From Desulfobulbus propionicus (GTDB lineage Bacteria; Desulfobacterota; Desulfobulbia; Desulfobulbales; Desulfobulbaceae), in contig PDTC01000012.1 of assembly GCA_002748735.1 (NCBI GenBank), forward strand, positions 61,253 to 125,252: DNA of 64,000 bases, given 5' to 3'. Both the position numbers and the translations under genes were made by a program. The notes below the pieces were generated by a model, which saw nothing but the letters and a program-made list of their open reading frames with translations, had not been told where the DNA came from and did no database searches. Below, in pieces: positions 36,670 through 46,131 of the stretch. The first letter of the stretch is position 1. The number at the start of each line of letters is the position of its first letter.

Positions 36670-39174
36670 TTACATCAGATTTTCAGGATCCACATCCAGG
36701 TGTAGTCTCACTCCTTTTGCGCAGAGTTTTGCCGCCTCATTTCTCACCAGCCGACAGGCTGAGTGCAGCCGGGCAAGGTGTTGGCTTTTCAGGAGCAACT
36801 GTTGGCGATGCCGACCGCGGAGCACGGCCAATGGCGCCGGTGCCGGGCCGAGCAGCACAGGGTCGCCAGGCATCCGCCGCTGCAGCAGGACTTTCACTCG
36901 ATCGGCAGTTATCTTCACCGCCTCTTCCTCCTCAGCTGAGACGCGAATATTTACCATGCGGCTCACGGGTGGGTACTCGAGGGAACGGCGTTGGCCAAGC
37001 TCTTCGTTGAAAAACCCATGATAGTCATGATGTTTGGCACACGCAATCGCGTGATGTTCCGGCTGGTGTGTCTGGATAAAAACACGCCCCCTTGTTGCAC
37101 CACGGCCGGCGCGGCCCGTTACCTGACTCAACTGGGTAAAGGTACGCTCTGCTGCCTTGTAATCGGGCATGCCCAGGCCACTGTCCGCCCAGACCACACC
37201 GACCAGGGTAATACCAGGAAAGTGCAGGCCTTTGGCGATCATCTGGGTGCCCACCAGGATGTCAACTTTTCTGCTGCGTATCTCTTTGAGTGCAGCAAGA
37301 TACTGTTTCCGGTTTTTCGCCGTATCTGAATCGAGCCGGGCTATCCGCGCCTGGGGCAGGACCTCCTGGGCCTCCCTGGCAATACGCTCGGTTCCCATGC
37401 CCATTCCCCTGACCCCCTGCGAACCACAGGCCGGACAGAGGGTAAGCGGATGCAGGGCAAAGCCACAGTAATGGCAGAGCAGCTGGTGTTTATCTCGATG
37501 CAGGGTCATGGAGACCTTGCAGTGCCGACATTGCAGGACATGGCCGCAGTCACGGCAGAGCATGAAACTCGAATATCCCCTCCGATTGACAAACAGCAGG
37601 GTCTGATGACCGGCTTCGAAGTTCTCGTGCATGGCCGTCATCAACGCATCGGAAAACAGCAGGTCTGGCCGTGACTGCGGACCCTGTCTGAGATTGACCA
37701 CCTGGACAACAGGCAGCTGCTGATCACTGACCCGGTGTTGCATGGTCAAGAGGGTGTATTTGCCACGGCTGGCATGGAAAAAACTTGTCAGGGAAGGCGT
37801 CGCAGATCCGAGCACCACAGGGCAGCCTGCAAATTTGCCACGAACCACCGCAAGGTCACGGCCGCTGTAGCGCAACCCGTCATCCTGTTTGTAGGCGGGC
37901 TCGTGCTCCTCATCGACAATCACCAGCCCCGGGCGGTTCAGCGGAGCAAATACGGCAGAGCGGGCCCCCAGGACAACCCGGCACTCTCCTTCCTGAATGC
38001 GATGCCACTGATCATAGCGCTCTCCCCGGGACAACCCACTGTGCAACACGGCCAGCTGTTCTCCAAAACGAGAATAAAACTGAGCCTCCAGCTGCGAGGC
38101 CAGCGCAATTTCAGGAACCAGCACCAGGGCGGACAGCCCTTGATCCAGGGCCTTCTGGACCGCCTGCAGATACACCTCTGTCTTGCCGCTGCCGGTTACC
38201 CCATGAAGGAGAAAGGGATGAAATACGCCTGCCTCGACAGCTGGCAGCAACTCGGCAAGCACCTGCTGCTGTTCGTCCGTCAATGTCGCGGGTGGAGGTT
38301 GGAAGAGAGGAATCTCGCCAAAAGGATCACGGTAAAGCCGCTGCTGCTGCAGCTCAATAAGCTGATGCCGGGAAAGTTCCTGCAGGGCGACCCGAACACC
38401 GGAGTACTTTTTGGCAAGCCAGGGTCGGCTGACAGGACGACACCCCTGGGTACAGTAGGCGTCCCACCAGAGAGTAAGGGTTTTTTTGACCGAACGCTTC
38501 AGGGGGGCACCACGCTGCTCTTCCACCCGGGCACACACCTGGTGAGCGGCGGCCGTTGTCGTGATCAAGCCGCGAAGTGCCTCTCCCGGAACAATGACGG
38601 TTTCAAGCTTGGCACTGACCCCTTCCCTGTGCTCACGGGTCTCAATGGTAACCGCCGCCTCCCGCGCCATACGCTGAAGCACCTTTCTTGAGGCCGGATG
38701 CTTCCAGACAGCTTCGGTCTCTTCGACTGAAAGCTCACCTGCTGTTTTAAGTTTTTCCAGCCATGGTGGTGGAGTTTCCCCTGTTTGCAGGGTACCGACA
38801 AGCCCGTTGTTACCGACAGAGTTGACCTTCACCCGGCGGCTGCTCTTCACCGACGGCGAGGTGGGCAGTGCCGTCCGGATAACCTCACCAATGGGGTAAT
38901 GGTAATAGGTAGCAATCCACCGGTAGAACTCGACCATATCGGGGTGAAAAAAGGTGGATTCAGCCAGCAGGCGAAGCACAGGTTTGACCTGAAAACCGAC
39001 CGAATCCTCCGGTGCGGGAGCAGGACCAAAAACATAGCCGGTCACTCGCCTTCTGCCCAGAGGCACCAGAACGCAGCTCCCCGGCACGACCGTCCCTTCG
39101 AGCTCGTCAGGCAGTGAATAGGTCAGCGTTTCGTGTAATGGGGCGGCAACCGCCACCTCCACCAGGTAAGGCAT
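36670..39174 (-). CDS. priA: Primosomal protein N' (replication restart helicase PriA)
   Basis: Reloads the replisome at stalled forks. The 834-aa product from ATG 39174 starts MPYLVEVAVAAPLHETLTYS, the 3'BD domain. It has Walker A LLHGVTGSGKTEVYL, DEEH in VIVDEEHEPAYKQDD, and the two zinc sites (CRDCGHVLQCRHC, CHYCGFALHPLTLCPAC) before helicase motifs VGTQMIAKGLHFP and QVTGRAGRG. The frame is open 195 nt further upstream, but that part is galU sequence in another frame. It begins 7 nt after galU. Confidence 0.96.
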   Translation of the reverse strand: MPYLVEVAVAAPLHETLTYSLPDELEGTVVPGSCVLVPLGRRRVTGYVFGPAPAPEDSVGFQVKPVLRLLAESTFFHPDMVEFYRWIATYYHYPIGEVIRTALPTSPSVKSSRRVKVNSVGNNGLVGTLQTGETPPPWLEKLKTAGELSVEETEAVWKHPASRKVLQRMAREAAVTIETREHREGVSAKLETVIVPGEALRGLITTTAAAHQVCARVEEQRGAPLKRSVKKTLTLWWDAYCTQGCRPVSRPWLAKKYSGVRVALQELSRHQLIELQQQRLYRDPFGEIPLFQPPPATLTDEQQQVLAELLPAVEAGVFHPFLLHGVTGSGKTEVYLQAVQKALDQGLSALVLVPEIALASQLEAQFYSRFGEQLAVLHSGLSRGERYDQWHRIQEGECRVVLGARSAVFAPLNRPGLVIVDEEHEPAYKQDDGLRYSGRDLAVVRGKFAGCPVVLGSATPSLTSFFHASRGKYTLLTMQHRVSDQQLPVVQVVNLRQGPQSRPDLLFSDALMTAMHENFEAGHQTLLFVNRRGYSSFMLCRDCGHVLQCRHCKVSMTLHRDKHQLLCHYCGFALHPLTLCPACGSQGVRGMGMGTERIAREAQEVLPQARIARLDSDTAKNRKQYLAALKEIRSRKVDILVGTQMIAKGLHFPGITLVGVVWADSGLGMPDYKAAERTFTQLSQVTGRAGRGATRGRVFIQTHQPEHHAIACAKHHDYHGFFNEELGQRRSLEYPPVSRMVNIRVSAEEEEAVKITADRVKVLLQRRMPGDPVLLGPAPAPLAVLRGRHRQQLLLKSQHLARLHSACRLVRNEAAKLCAKGVRLHLDVDPENLM

Positions 39175-39181
39175 GGTGGAC

Positions 39182-40066
39182 TTATTCTTTGTCGGTGATC
39201 TCAAGGGCTTGCAGCAGGTACTGCCTGAACGGCTCTCCCAGCTCAGGATGGACCAGGGCAAAATCGGCAATTGCCTTAAGGTATCCCAGTTTATCGCCTG
39301 CGTCGTAACGGCGCCCTTCGAACTCATAGGCAAACATCTGCCGTTTTCGTGAAAGTGCCAGGAGGGCATCGGTCAGTTGAATCTCGCCACCATGGCCGGG
39401 AGTGGTGCGCTCGAGGAGCTCAAAGATGTCTGGCTTCAACAGATAGCGGCCAATGATGGCCATATCCGAGCCACTGGTACCGGGAGCAGGTTTTTCCACC
39501 ATACGGTCGACCTTGTAGGTACGCTCATACTTGGTCGGCTCTCCCTCGACAATGCCGTACTGGTTGGTTTCTTCTTTTGGCACCCGCTGGATGGCAACAA
39601 TGGATTCTCCCACCTGATGATAAAGGTCGATCATCTGCTTGCAGCAGGGGACCTTGCTTTGCACCAGGTCATCACCAAGGAGCACGAGAAAGGGCTCGTT
39701 GCCGACGACGTTTCGTGCCATCCAGATAGCATGCCCAAGCCCCATCGGCTCTTTCTGACGCACAGAGACCACATCGATAAGGTTTGAAATATTATTGAGC
39801 TCTTCGCGCAACCGGGTCTTCTTCTTTTCCCGCAGGACAGTATCAAGGCGAAAATCATAATCAAAGTGGTTTTCAATCTGTGATTTTCCCTCACTGGTGA
39901 TGAGAATAACCTCTTCGACACCGGAGGCCACAACCTCTTCGACGATATACTGGATGGTCGGACGATCGACAATGGTGAGCATCTCTTTGGGGATGGCCTT
40001 TGAGGCGGGAAGGAATCGTGTCCCCATACCGGCGACGGGGATAACTGCCTTGCGGATCTGCTGCAT
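39182..40066 (-). CDS. galU: UTP-glucose-1-phosphate uridylyltransferase
   Basis: Makes UDP-glucose for envelope polysaccharides. The 294-aa product from ATG 40066 (AGGAAA ribosome site) begins IRKAVIPVAGMGTRFLPASK, the nucleotidyl-transfer loop, and continues with KEMLTIVDRPTIQYIVEE, FLVLLGDDLV and MVEKPAPGTSGSDMAIIGRY. Full length for GalU/GtaB. Divergent from hrpA. Confidence 0.96.
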   Translation of the reverse strand: MQQIRKAVIPVAGMGTRFLPASKAIPKEMLTIVDRPTIQYIVEEVVASGVEEVILITSEGKSQIENHFDYDFRLDTVLREKKKTRLREELNNISNLIDVVSVRQKEPMGLGHAIWMARNVVGNEPFLVLLGDDLVQSKVPCCKQMIDLYHQVGESIVAIQRVPKEETNQYGIVEGEPTKYERTYKVDRMVEKPAPGTSGSDMAIIGRYLLKPDIFELLERTTPGHGGEIQLTDALLALSRKRQMFAYEFEGRRYDAGDKLGYLKAIADFALVHPELGEPFRQYLLQALEITDKE

Positions 40067-40230
40067 GTCGTTTCCTGTTCTGCTGTGGATTAGAGGTGCC
40101 TTTTGTCCGGGTATTGAGTATAGGTGGCCTGTTAGATGTGGTGGCCCGGACAATACCCCTGTGTATACCCCTCAGTACAGTAAAGTATACTGCGATTTTC
40201 TTTTCACGTCGATTCTTTTATCCTGATCCC

Positions 40231-43200
40231 ATGCGTCTCACCTACCCGAAACAGTTGCCAATTTCAGCATGCCGCGAGGAGATCGTCACGGCCATTCGCC
40301 AGCACCGGGTACTGATCGTTGCCGGCGACACAGGCTCCGGCAAGACGACCCAGCTCCCCAAGATGTGTATTGAAGGCGGCAGGGGCACAGCAGGCAGGCT
40401 CATCGGTTGCACCCAGCCCAGACGTATCGCTGCCATCAGTGTCAGTGAGCGGGTCGCCGAAGAAACTAACGCTCCTGATGCTGTCAGTTATGCCATCCGT
40501 TTCAAGGATACCACCGCTGATACCACCCGTATCAGGTTTATGACCGACGGTGTTCTCCTCGCGGAAATCCAGAGCGACAGGATGCTCAACCGCTACGACA
40601 CCCTGATCATCGACGAAGCTCATGAACGCAGCCTCAACATCGATTTTCTGCTGGGTTACCTCAAGGAACTCCTGGCGCAGCGCCCCGATCTTCAGTTGAT
40701 TATCAGCTCAGCGACCATTGACACCGACAAGTTCAGCAAATACTTCAATGCCGCACCAGTACTGTCGATACCAGGCAGGCTTCACCCCATTACCCTGGAG
40801 TACCGAGACGTTCTCGAAGATGAAGATGATAACTATGTCCGCAAAGCGGTGGAGACCGTCCTTGATATCTGTGCCCGTCCCGGCGGTGATATTCTCGTCT
40901 TCATGCCATCGGAACAGGATATCCGTGAAACCCTGGGCAGTCTGAACGGCCAGCTTGACGAGCGCCACCTGCTTCTGCCCCTCTACGGCCGCCTCTCCGG
41001 ACGCGAGCAGCGACGAATCTTTGCCCCGGACTCCAGACGCAGGATTATTGTCGCCACCAATGTTGCCGAAACATCGATCACTGTTCCAGGAATCCGCTTT
41101 GTGGTTGACACCGGACGGGCACGCATCGCCCGCTACAATGTCCGGGCCCGTACCAGCAGTCTGCAGATAGGCAGGATCTCCCAGGCTTCCTGTGATCAGC
41201 GTCGTGGCCGTTGCGGCCGCACCGGACCAGGTACCTGTATCAGGCTCTATAGTGAAGAAGATTACCTGTCCCGGGCCGAACACACCGTCCCGGAAATCCA
41301 GCGGAGCAACCTGGCCGAGGTCATCCTCCGCATGATCAGCCTGCGACTGGGCGATCCCCTCTGCTTTCCCTTCATCGACCAACCCGGGAGCAGGGCCATC
41401 CGTGACGGGTTCCAGATCCTGCGTGAGCTGGGTGCTCTGGATCAACATGACCAGCTGACCGCACATGGACGACTCATGGCACGACTGCCACTTGATCCGA
41501 CCATCTCCCGGATCATCATCGAGGGTATCGTCCAGGGCGCCCTTCGGGAGACACTGGTTATCGCAGCAGCACTCTCGCTTCAGGACCCTCGTATCAGGCC
41601 ACCGGAACAGGAGGGGAGAGCTGACGAGGCCCATCGGCATTTCACGGATAGCCGCTCTGATTTTCTCACCCTGCTGGCCATCTGGGACAGCCTCCATGAG
41701 GGAGAGGAACAGGTTGGGGCTGCAAGGCTAGGCAGATTCTGCAAAAAAAACTTTCTCAGCTGGCAGCGCATGCGGGAATGGCAGGACGTGCATGGACAGC
41801 TCAAACGTATTCTCCGGCAGCGAAAACAGCTGAAGATCAATACTGAACCGGCTTCGTACGCTGCAGTCCATATGGCCATTACCGCCGGGTTCCTCAGGAA
41901 TATCGCCCAGAAAAAAGAAAAGAACCTCTACCAGGCCGGCGGCGGCCGTGAGGTATGGCTTTTTCCGGGATCAGGGTGCTACAATCGCGGCGGTAAGTGG
42001 ATCATTGCCGCAAATTTTGTCGCAACTTCGCAGCTGTTCGCCCGGCTGGCCGCCACCATTGAACCTGGCTGGCTTGAACCGCTGGCAGGCAGACTGTGTA
42101 CCTACAGCTGGAGTGACCCCCACTGGGAAAAACGTGCAGGTCAGGTGATCGCCAAAGAGCAGGTCAGCCTGTTTGGCCTGGTGATCGTCGCCGGCAGGCG
42201 CGTCAATTACGGGCGCATCAACCGCACAACCCGCGAGGAGGCCAGAGAGATCTTTATCCGTCAGGCCCTTATCTGTGGAGATCTTTCCGGTCGATACCCT
42301 TTCCTGGAGCACAATCTTGGCCTTGTAAAGGAGCTTGGCGAACTGGAAGATCGGTTGCGACGGCGAACCCTGCTGGTCGATGATGAAAAACTCTATGCCT
42401 TTTATCATGAGAGACTGCCCGGTGTATACGACCGGTTCACCCTGAACCGGCTTTTGCGAAAACGCCGTAACCACGGGTTGCTCTTTATGGAACGGGATCA
42501 GCTCTGCCAGCAGGCACCCAGGCAGGAAGAACTGTACCGTTTCCCGGCAACGCTCAAGACCGCAGGTATTGAGCTCCAGCTCAGCTACCGCTTTGAACCG
42601 GGTAGTGACGATGACGGTGTGACAGTCCATATCCCCGAGCCCCTGCTGCCCCTGTTGTCTCCTGCCCTTTTCGAATGGCTGGTCCCCGGACTTCTTGAGG
42701 AAAAGGTGCTTTTTCTCTGTAAACGGCTGCCCAAACAGATTCGGCGCAGGCTGGTTCCGCTGCCAGCGGCGGTTGACAGGCTTCTCGACAGCCTGGACCT
42801 CTATCGAGGATCGCTGTACACGGCCCTGGATAAAAGCCTGCTCCGGGCATATCAGGTTACGGTCTCTGCCGAGCAGTGGCGGGTGGACGAGCTCCCCCTC
42901 CACCTGCGCATGCGATTTCAGCTCATGGATGGTGACCGCATCGTACAAAGCAGCCGCTCTTTCTCGGCCCTGCTGGCACGGCATCGACCCGGCCGCGAAC
43001 AGCCCACCGAAACGCCACTGCCAGAGCGGTATGGTATCACCACCTGGGAGTTTGACGGGCTGCCTCCCAGAATTGCCATGCGAGATGCTCAGGGAAGGTC
43101 ACAGGCTGTTTACTTCCCCTGTCTTGCTATTGATGCCGGACAACGCTGCGTTCATCTCACCTACACCAGTGATGAGGAGCAGAGCCGGCAGGCCACTAGA

Positions 43201-43959
43201 CAAGGGCTCCAGTTTCTGTACAGTCTGGAACATGGCCGGGAGATGCAGCAGCTGCGGAAACAGTGCAAACAGATAATCAGAGATTATTCAGCGTCCTGGC
43301 TTGCTCTGGGGCTCTCAGTCAAGGCCTCGAAACTGATCGAACAGCTGCAGAGTTTTGTCCTGACTCCAGTACTGGACACCGCCGCAGGTACCTTGCCCAC
43401 CCAAAAGGAGTTTGCACGGGTTCACAAGCGGCTCAACAGCGACGGGCTCCTTCGCAGTGCCACTGTGCATCTCCAGCAGATCGTTACAGTTCTCCAGTGC
43501 CGTCGCGAAGCCCAAAGCCGAATCAACACCTGGGAGACACGCACGCGCACTTCCCGAACCTATGCGCCAAAATTGCACCAGGCCTTTCAGGCAAGTCTGG
43601 AGCAGATCCTCCCCGGTGATTTTCTCCACAGCCGGGACGCAAAGGCTCTGCAGGATGTGCCCCGGTATCTCAAGGCCCTGTCCGTGAGGATAGAGCGGGC
43701 CGAGCAGAACCCACATAAAGACGCCCTCAAGGCTGATCGGCTCACCTGGAGCCTTACTCAGCTTGGCCAGTTGGAAAAGTTTCCCAGCTCGGGTAGGCAC
43801 TGCCTGGAGGCGGCTGCCCTTTTCCGGCAGATGGTTGAGGAGTTCAGGGTTGCTGTTTTTGCCCCTGAGCTGGGAACAACCATGAAGGTTTCGGAGAAAC
43901 GGCTCATCAGGCAATGGCAGGAAGTGGAGCGCCACTGCCGCAGCCTTGAACAGACATAG
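40231..43959 (+). CDS. hrpA: ATP-dependent RNA helicase HrpA (DEAH box)
   Basis: Large DEAH-box helicase of 1242 aa from ATG 40231. Helicase motifs: I GDTGSGKTTQLPK, Ia TQPRRIAAISV, II IIDEAHERSLNIDF (DEAH), III ISSATIDTDKFS, V ATNVAETSITVPGI, VI QRRGRCGRTGPG. HA2 and OB domains follow, then the long HrpA-specific C-terminal DUF3418 region. HrpA relatives act on stalled ribosomes/mRNA. No strong ribosome site is visible; the frame upstream of 40231 lacks similarity. Confidence 0.95.
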   Translation: MRLTYPKQLPISACREEIVTAIRQHRVLIVAGDTGSGKTTQLPKMCIEGGRGTAGRLIGCTQPRRIAAISVSERVAEETNAPDAVSYAIRFKDTTADTTRIRFMTDGVLLAEIQSDRMLNRYDTLIIDEAHERSLNIDFLLGYLKELLAQRPDLQLIISSATIDTDKFSKYFNAAPVLSIPGRLHPITLEYRDVLEDEDDNYVRKAVETVLDICARPGGDILVFMPSEQDIRETLGSLNGQLDERHLLLPLYGRLSGREQRRIFAPDSRRRIIVATNVAETSITVPGIRFVVDTGRARIARYNVRARTSSLQIGRISQASCDQRRGRCGRTGPGTCIRLYSEEDYLSRAEHTVPEIQRSNLAEVILRMISLRLGDPLCFPFIDQPGSRAIRDGFQILRELGALDQHDQLTAHGRLMARLPLDPTISRIIIEGIVQGALRETLVIAAALSLQDPRIRPPEQEGRADEAHRHFTDSRSDFLTLLAIWDSLHEGEEQVGAARLGRFCKKNFLSWQRMREWQDVHGQLKRILRQRKQLKINTEPASYAAVHMAITAGFLRNIAQKKEKNLYQAGGGREVWLFPGSGCYNRGGKWIIAANFVATSQLFARLAATIEPGWLEPLAGRLCTYSWSDPHWEKRAGQVIAKEQVSLFGLVIVAGRRVNYGRINRTTREEAREIFIRQALICGDLSGRYPFLEHNLGLVKELGELEDRLRRRTLLVDDEKLYAFYHERLPGVYDRFTLNRLLRKRRNHGLLFMERDQLCQQAPRQEELYRFPATLKTAGIELQLSYRFEPGSDDDGVTVHIPEPLLPLLSPALFEWLVPGLLEEKVLFLCKRLPKQIRRRLVPLPAAVDRLLDSLDLYRGSLYTALDKSLLRAYQVTVSAEQWRVDELPLHLRMRFQLMDGDRIVQSSRSFSALLARHRPGREQPTETPLPERYGITTWEFDGLPPRIAMRDAQGRSQAVYFPCLAIDAGQRCVHLTYTSDEEQSRQATRQGLQFLYSLEHGREMQQLRKQCKQIIRDYSASWLALGLSVKASKLIEQLQSFVLTPVLDTAAGTLPTQKEFARVHKRLNSDGLLRSATVHLQQIVTVLQCRREAQSRINTWETRTRTSRTYAPKLHQAFQASLEQILPGDFLHSRDAKALQDVPRYLKALSVRIERAEQNPHKDALKADRLTWSLTQLGQLEKFPSSGRHCLEAAALFRQMVEEFRVAVFAPELGTTMKVSEKRLIRQWQEVERHCRSLEQT

Positions 43960-44051
43960 CAGCACGAAATATCGGCCAGTCAAGACAAAGGATGCCCTCC
44001 TGTATAGCTGTTTTTTTCTTTCAAGCTATTATGTATTTTTCCATGAGGATA

Positions 44052-44060
44052 TGCTATACT
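44052..44060 (+). promoter_or_regulatory. Extended -10 promoter ahead of the structured leader
   Basis: TGCTATACT at 44052-44060 is a TG-n-TATACT extended -10 element; the -35 region is poor. Transcription from it would start just before the structured leader at 44069. Inference from motif. Confidence 0.5.
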
Positions 44061-44068
44061 ACGTGGTT

Positions 44069-44172
44069 AGGTGTCAATGAACCAAACAAACAGGGACGCC
44101 TTTTGGCAAGTATCTCTCTGCACACCGTCTGATATAACCAGACTGAAGGTGGGACCCTGTCAAGCGACACCT
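44069..44172 (+). ncRNA. Candidate structured leader RNA upstream of the rhodanese selenoprotein
   Basis: Nested complementary segments define a multi-tier fold. P1 is AGGTGTC (44069-44075) with GACACCT (44166-44172). P2 is ACAGGG (44090-44095) with CCCTGT (44155-44160). A small GCC/GGC hairpin with a TTTT loop lies at 44098-44107. An arm pairs CACC (44123-44126) with GGTG (44148-44151) and, inside it, GTCTG with CAGAC (44127-44143). I do not recognise it as a known riboswitch class. It sits between an extended -10 and the selenoprotein start (44343), so a cis-regulatory or small-RNA role is possible. Confidence 0.5.
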
Positions 44173-44342
44173 GGACACTTCCGGGAATTTTGAACATTGT
44201 TGTTTCACCGTCTCGTCATGCTTCATCATCACCTCCTTGGGGAAAGAGTTCTCCCTTGAAGTGTGGGTTAAGCAGACCTTGATGGAAAATCACACGGTTC
44301 AGGTTTCCCTCTACTTCTCATTGAACCAGAGAGGACTACACA

Positions 44343-45674
44343 GTGAAGCAAAAAAGAAAAACTGTTCAGCTTGTCGCAGCGGTGTCCTGGCTCGCCCTGC
44401 TGGGATTTGGCTGTGCACCGCAGCAGAACGTATCGACGCCCAAATCGCAACCACCGGCCAAGACTGAACAACAGGCTGAACAACTTGTCATCAAAGGAAA
44501 AGTTGCCGGCAAGTCGAACAAGGCAAAAACCATCTCTGTCCGCGTCGGCAAGGGGGAAAAAGCCAAAAACGAAATGCTCAGGTTTGACGACGCCACCCAA
44601 GGGGTTCAATTCCTGACGAAGAATACGGCTGTCATCATCACCTACGAAATGCGTGATAAGGCCAAGTACGCACTGAGCGTCAAACCAAAACTGGCCAAAC
44701 TCCCTGAGGGTGTTACCAGAATTGATGTGGAGACAATGGAGGAGGTTATCAACTCTGGTGAGCCTCTTTTTCTCGTAGACTCCCGCCCCACCAGCCGCTG
44801 GGATCAGTCCCATCTGCCCGGAGCGGTTTCCATTCCTGTTCCCAAAATCAAAAAGAAAAAACAGGCGGTACTGCCAACAGACAAGAGCATACCCATTGTC
44901 TTTTACTGCGGCGGCCCCACGTGAGGCATGTCAACCGCTTCCGCCGGTCTGGCGAAGCAATGGGGATATACCGATGTCCGGGTCTTTCTCGATGGTGAAC
45001 CTGCCTGGATCGCTGAGAGCCTGCCCAACTACGCCTCCATGAAATTTGTCAAGGAGGGCAATATCGTTCTCATCGATACCCGGCCCCGGCATGATGCCAT
45101 TGCCGCACGCATTCCCCGGGCAGTCAACCTCCCCTATGAAAAAATAGAGAGCCGCATTGATGATATTCCGCACAATGCCCCTGTCGTCTTGTACGGCGGT
45201 GATGAGGCATTGGATGCGCTCGAAGATCTTCACGATTACGGATTCAAATTTGTCAGCCTGGTCGAAGGCGGCCTTGAAGGCTGGATTGCCAGCGGAGGTC
45301 AAACGGTCTCCGGCCCGATCACCTCGACCGAAATTTCCTGGACCAGAATTCCCGGCCCCGGAGAGGTGACAACAGAGGACTTCCGCAAGGCAGCCTCCGG
45401 TGAAGACAAGGACGCGGTCATCATCGATGCCCGCACCAAGGAAGAGGTCGCGGAATTGGGAATTTTTCGTAACACCATCAACATTCCGCTGGATGAAATT
45501 CCTTTACGCTTAGCTGAAATCCCCAAGGACAAAAAGATCTATCTCCACTGTTCAACAGGGGCCAGGGCTGACCTCGCCTACAGGGAGTTAATCAAACACG
45601 GGTTCAACGCCAAATATCTCTTTTTGGATATCAGTGACCCTGCATGCGACTGCGAGGTTATAAAACCCTGGTAA
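44343..45674 (+). CDS. Triple-rhodanese lipoprotein selenoprotein (in-frame TGA = Sec194)
   Basis: A conventional reading gives two genes, 44343-44924 and 44928-45674. They share one frame, and the TGA between them falls inside a rhodanese domain at the place of its active-site loop: FYCGGPT-U-GMSTASAGLA. Read through, the product is 443 aa. An N-terminal lipoprotein signal (LALLGFGC, lipid-bearing Cys about residue 24) is followed by a Lys-rich domain, then rhodanese 1 (about 125-225, Sec194 with Cys189 nearby). Rhodanese 2 (about 230-330) lacks Cys (VVLYGGDEA), and rhodanese 3 (about 345-443) has YLHCSTGARA. A 5+3 bp hairpin with loop GGTCT begins 12 nt after the TGA. GTG start with a GAGAGGA ribosome site. 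Likely a periplasmic, membrane-anchored sulfur-transfer or selenol redox protein. Confidence 0.9.
44937..44958 (+). promoter_or_regulatory. Candidate bacterial SECIS element of the rhodanese gene
   Basis: Stem GCTTC/GAAGC, a single bulged C at 44942, then GCC/GGC and loop GGTCT. It begins 12 nt after TGA 44922-44924. The bulge plus GGUCU loop closely mirrors the upper stem of the E. coli fdhF SECIS. Confidence 0.85.
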
Positions 45675-45702
45675 GACCGGACAGAAAAGCAACCTGAGTC
45701 TT

Positions 45703-45737
45703 CCGGTATGTGAACTGCAAACCAGTTCACATACCGG
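45703..45737. terminator. Perfect 15-bp hairpin between convergent genes
   Basis: CCGGTATGTGAACTG at 45703-45717 pairs perfectly with 45723-45737 around loop CAAAC. It lies 28 nt after the rhodanese gene and overlaps the last codons of the HPt gene. No T-tract follows on either strand, so it may be a message-end stabiliser or a Rho-assisted terminator rather than a classic intrinsic one. Confidence 0.45.
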
Positions 45738-46050
45738 CCAGTTGTGCCAGCAACGCCTTCATCTGGCCCAGCCCCATTCTGGCCTTTTCCACTGACCCGG
45801 CTCTGGCGTCATTTTCCATGGCTGTTGCCAGGGAGCAAATGCTTTCAATGCCGAGGCTGGCGGCAGCCCCCTTCAAGCTATGTGCAGCCTGAAACACCCC
45901 GTGGGCATCAACCTCTTGAACAGCCTTTGCCAACGCCTCCACATCGGCGGCAGAGGAGCTCCTGAACAGCGCAAACAGTTCGTCAAGCAACTCCTCATCA
46001 CCGCCTGTCTGTTCGAGGGCGGCGTTTTTGTTCCACCGTAAAGCTGCCAT
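45727..46050 (-). CDS. HPt domain phosphotransfer protein
   Basis: Freestanding histidine phosphotransfer domain of 107 aa from ATG 46050 (GGAGAT ribosome site). The phosphoacceptor His lies in QAAHSLKGAAASLGI near residue 55, within a four-helix bundle. It would relay phosphate in a multi-step two-component pathway. The kinase and regulator are not adjacent; the orphan kinase at 34.3-36.1 kb lacks a receiver domain and is not an obvious partner. Confidence 0.88.
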   Translation of the reverse strand: MAALRWNKNAALEQTGGDEELLDELFALFRSSSAADVEALAKAVQEVDAHGVFQAAHSLKGAAASLGIESICSLATAMENDARAGSVEKARMGLGQMKALLAQLAGM

Positions 46051-46131
46051 GTTTATCTCCAAAAAATTCTTCCTTTGCCATGTTGGTGGCTTTATCAAGA
46101 GTATCGCCCTGCGTGGGGTCTCTCTTCGTCG

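Noticed and set aside
40708-42984. Long antisense frames within hrpA (329 and 337 codons)
   Set aside because: Shadows of a high-GC coding region; hrpA on the other strand has all helicase motifs.
44069-44172. Leader RNA as a c-di-GMP, cobalamin or TPP riboswitch
   Set aside because: The conserved core sequences of those classes are absent; only generic helices are present.
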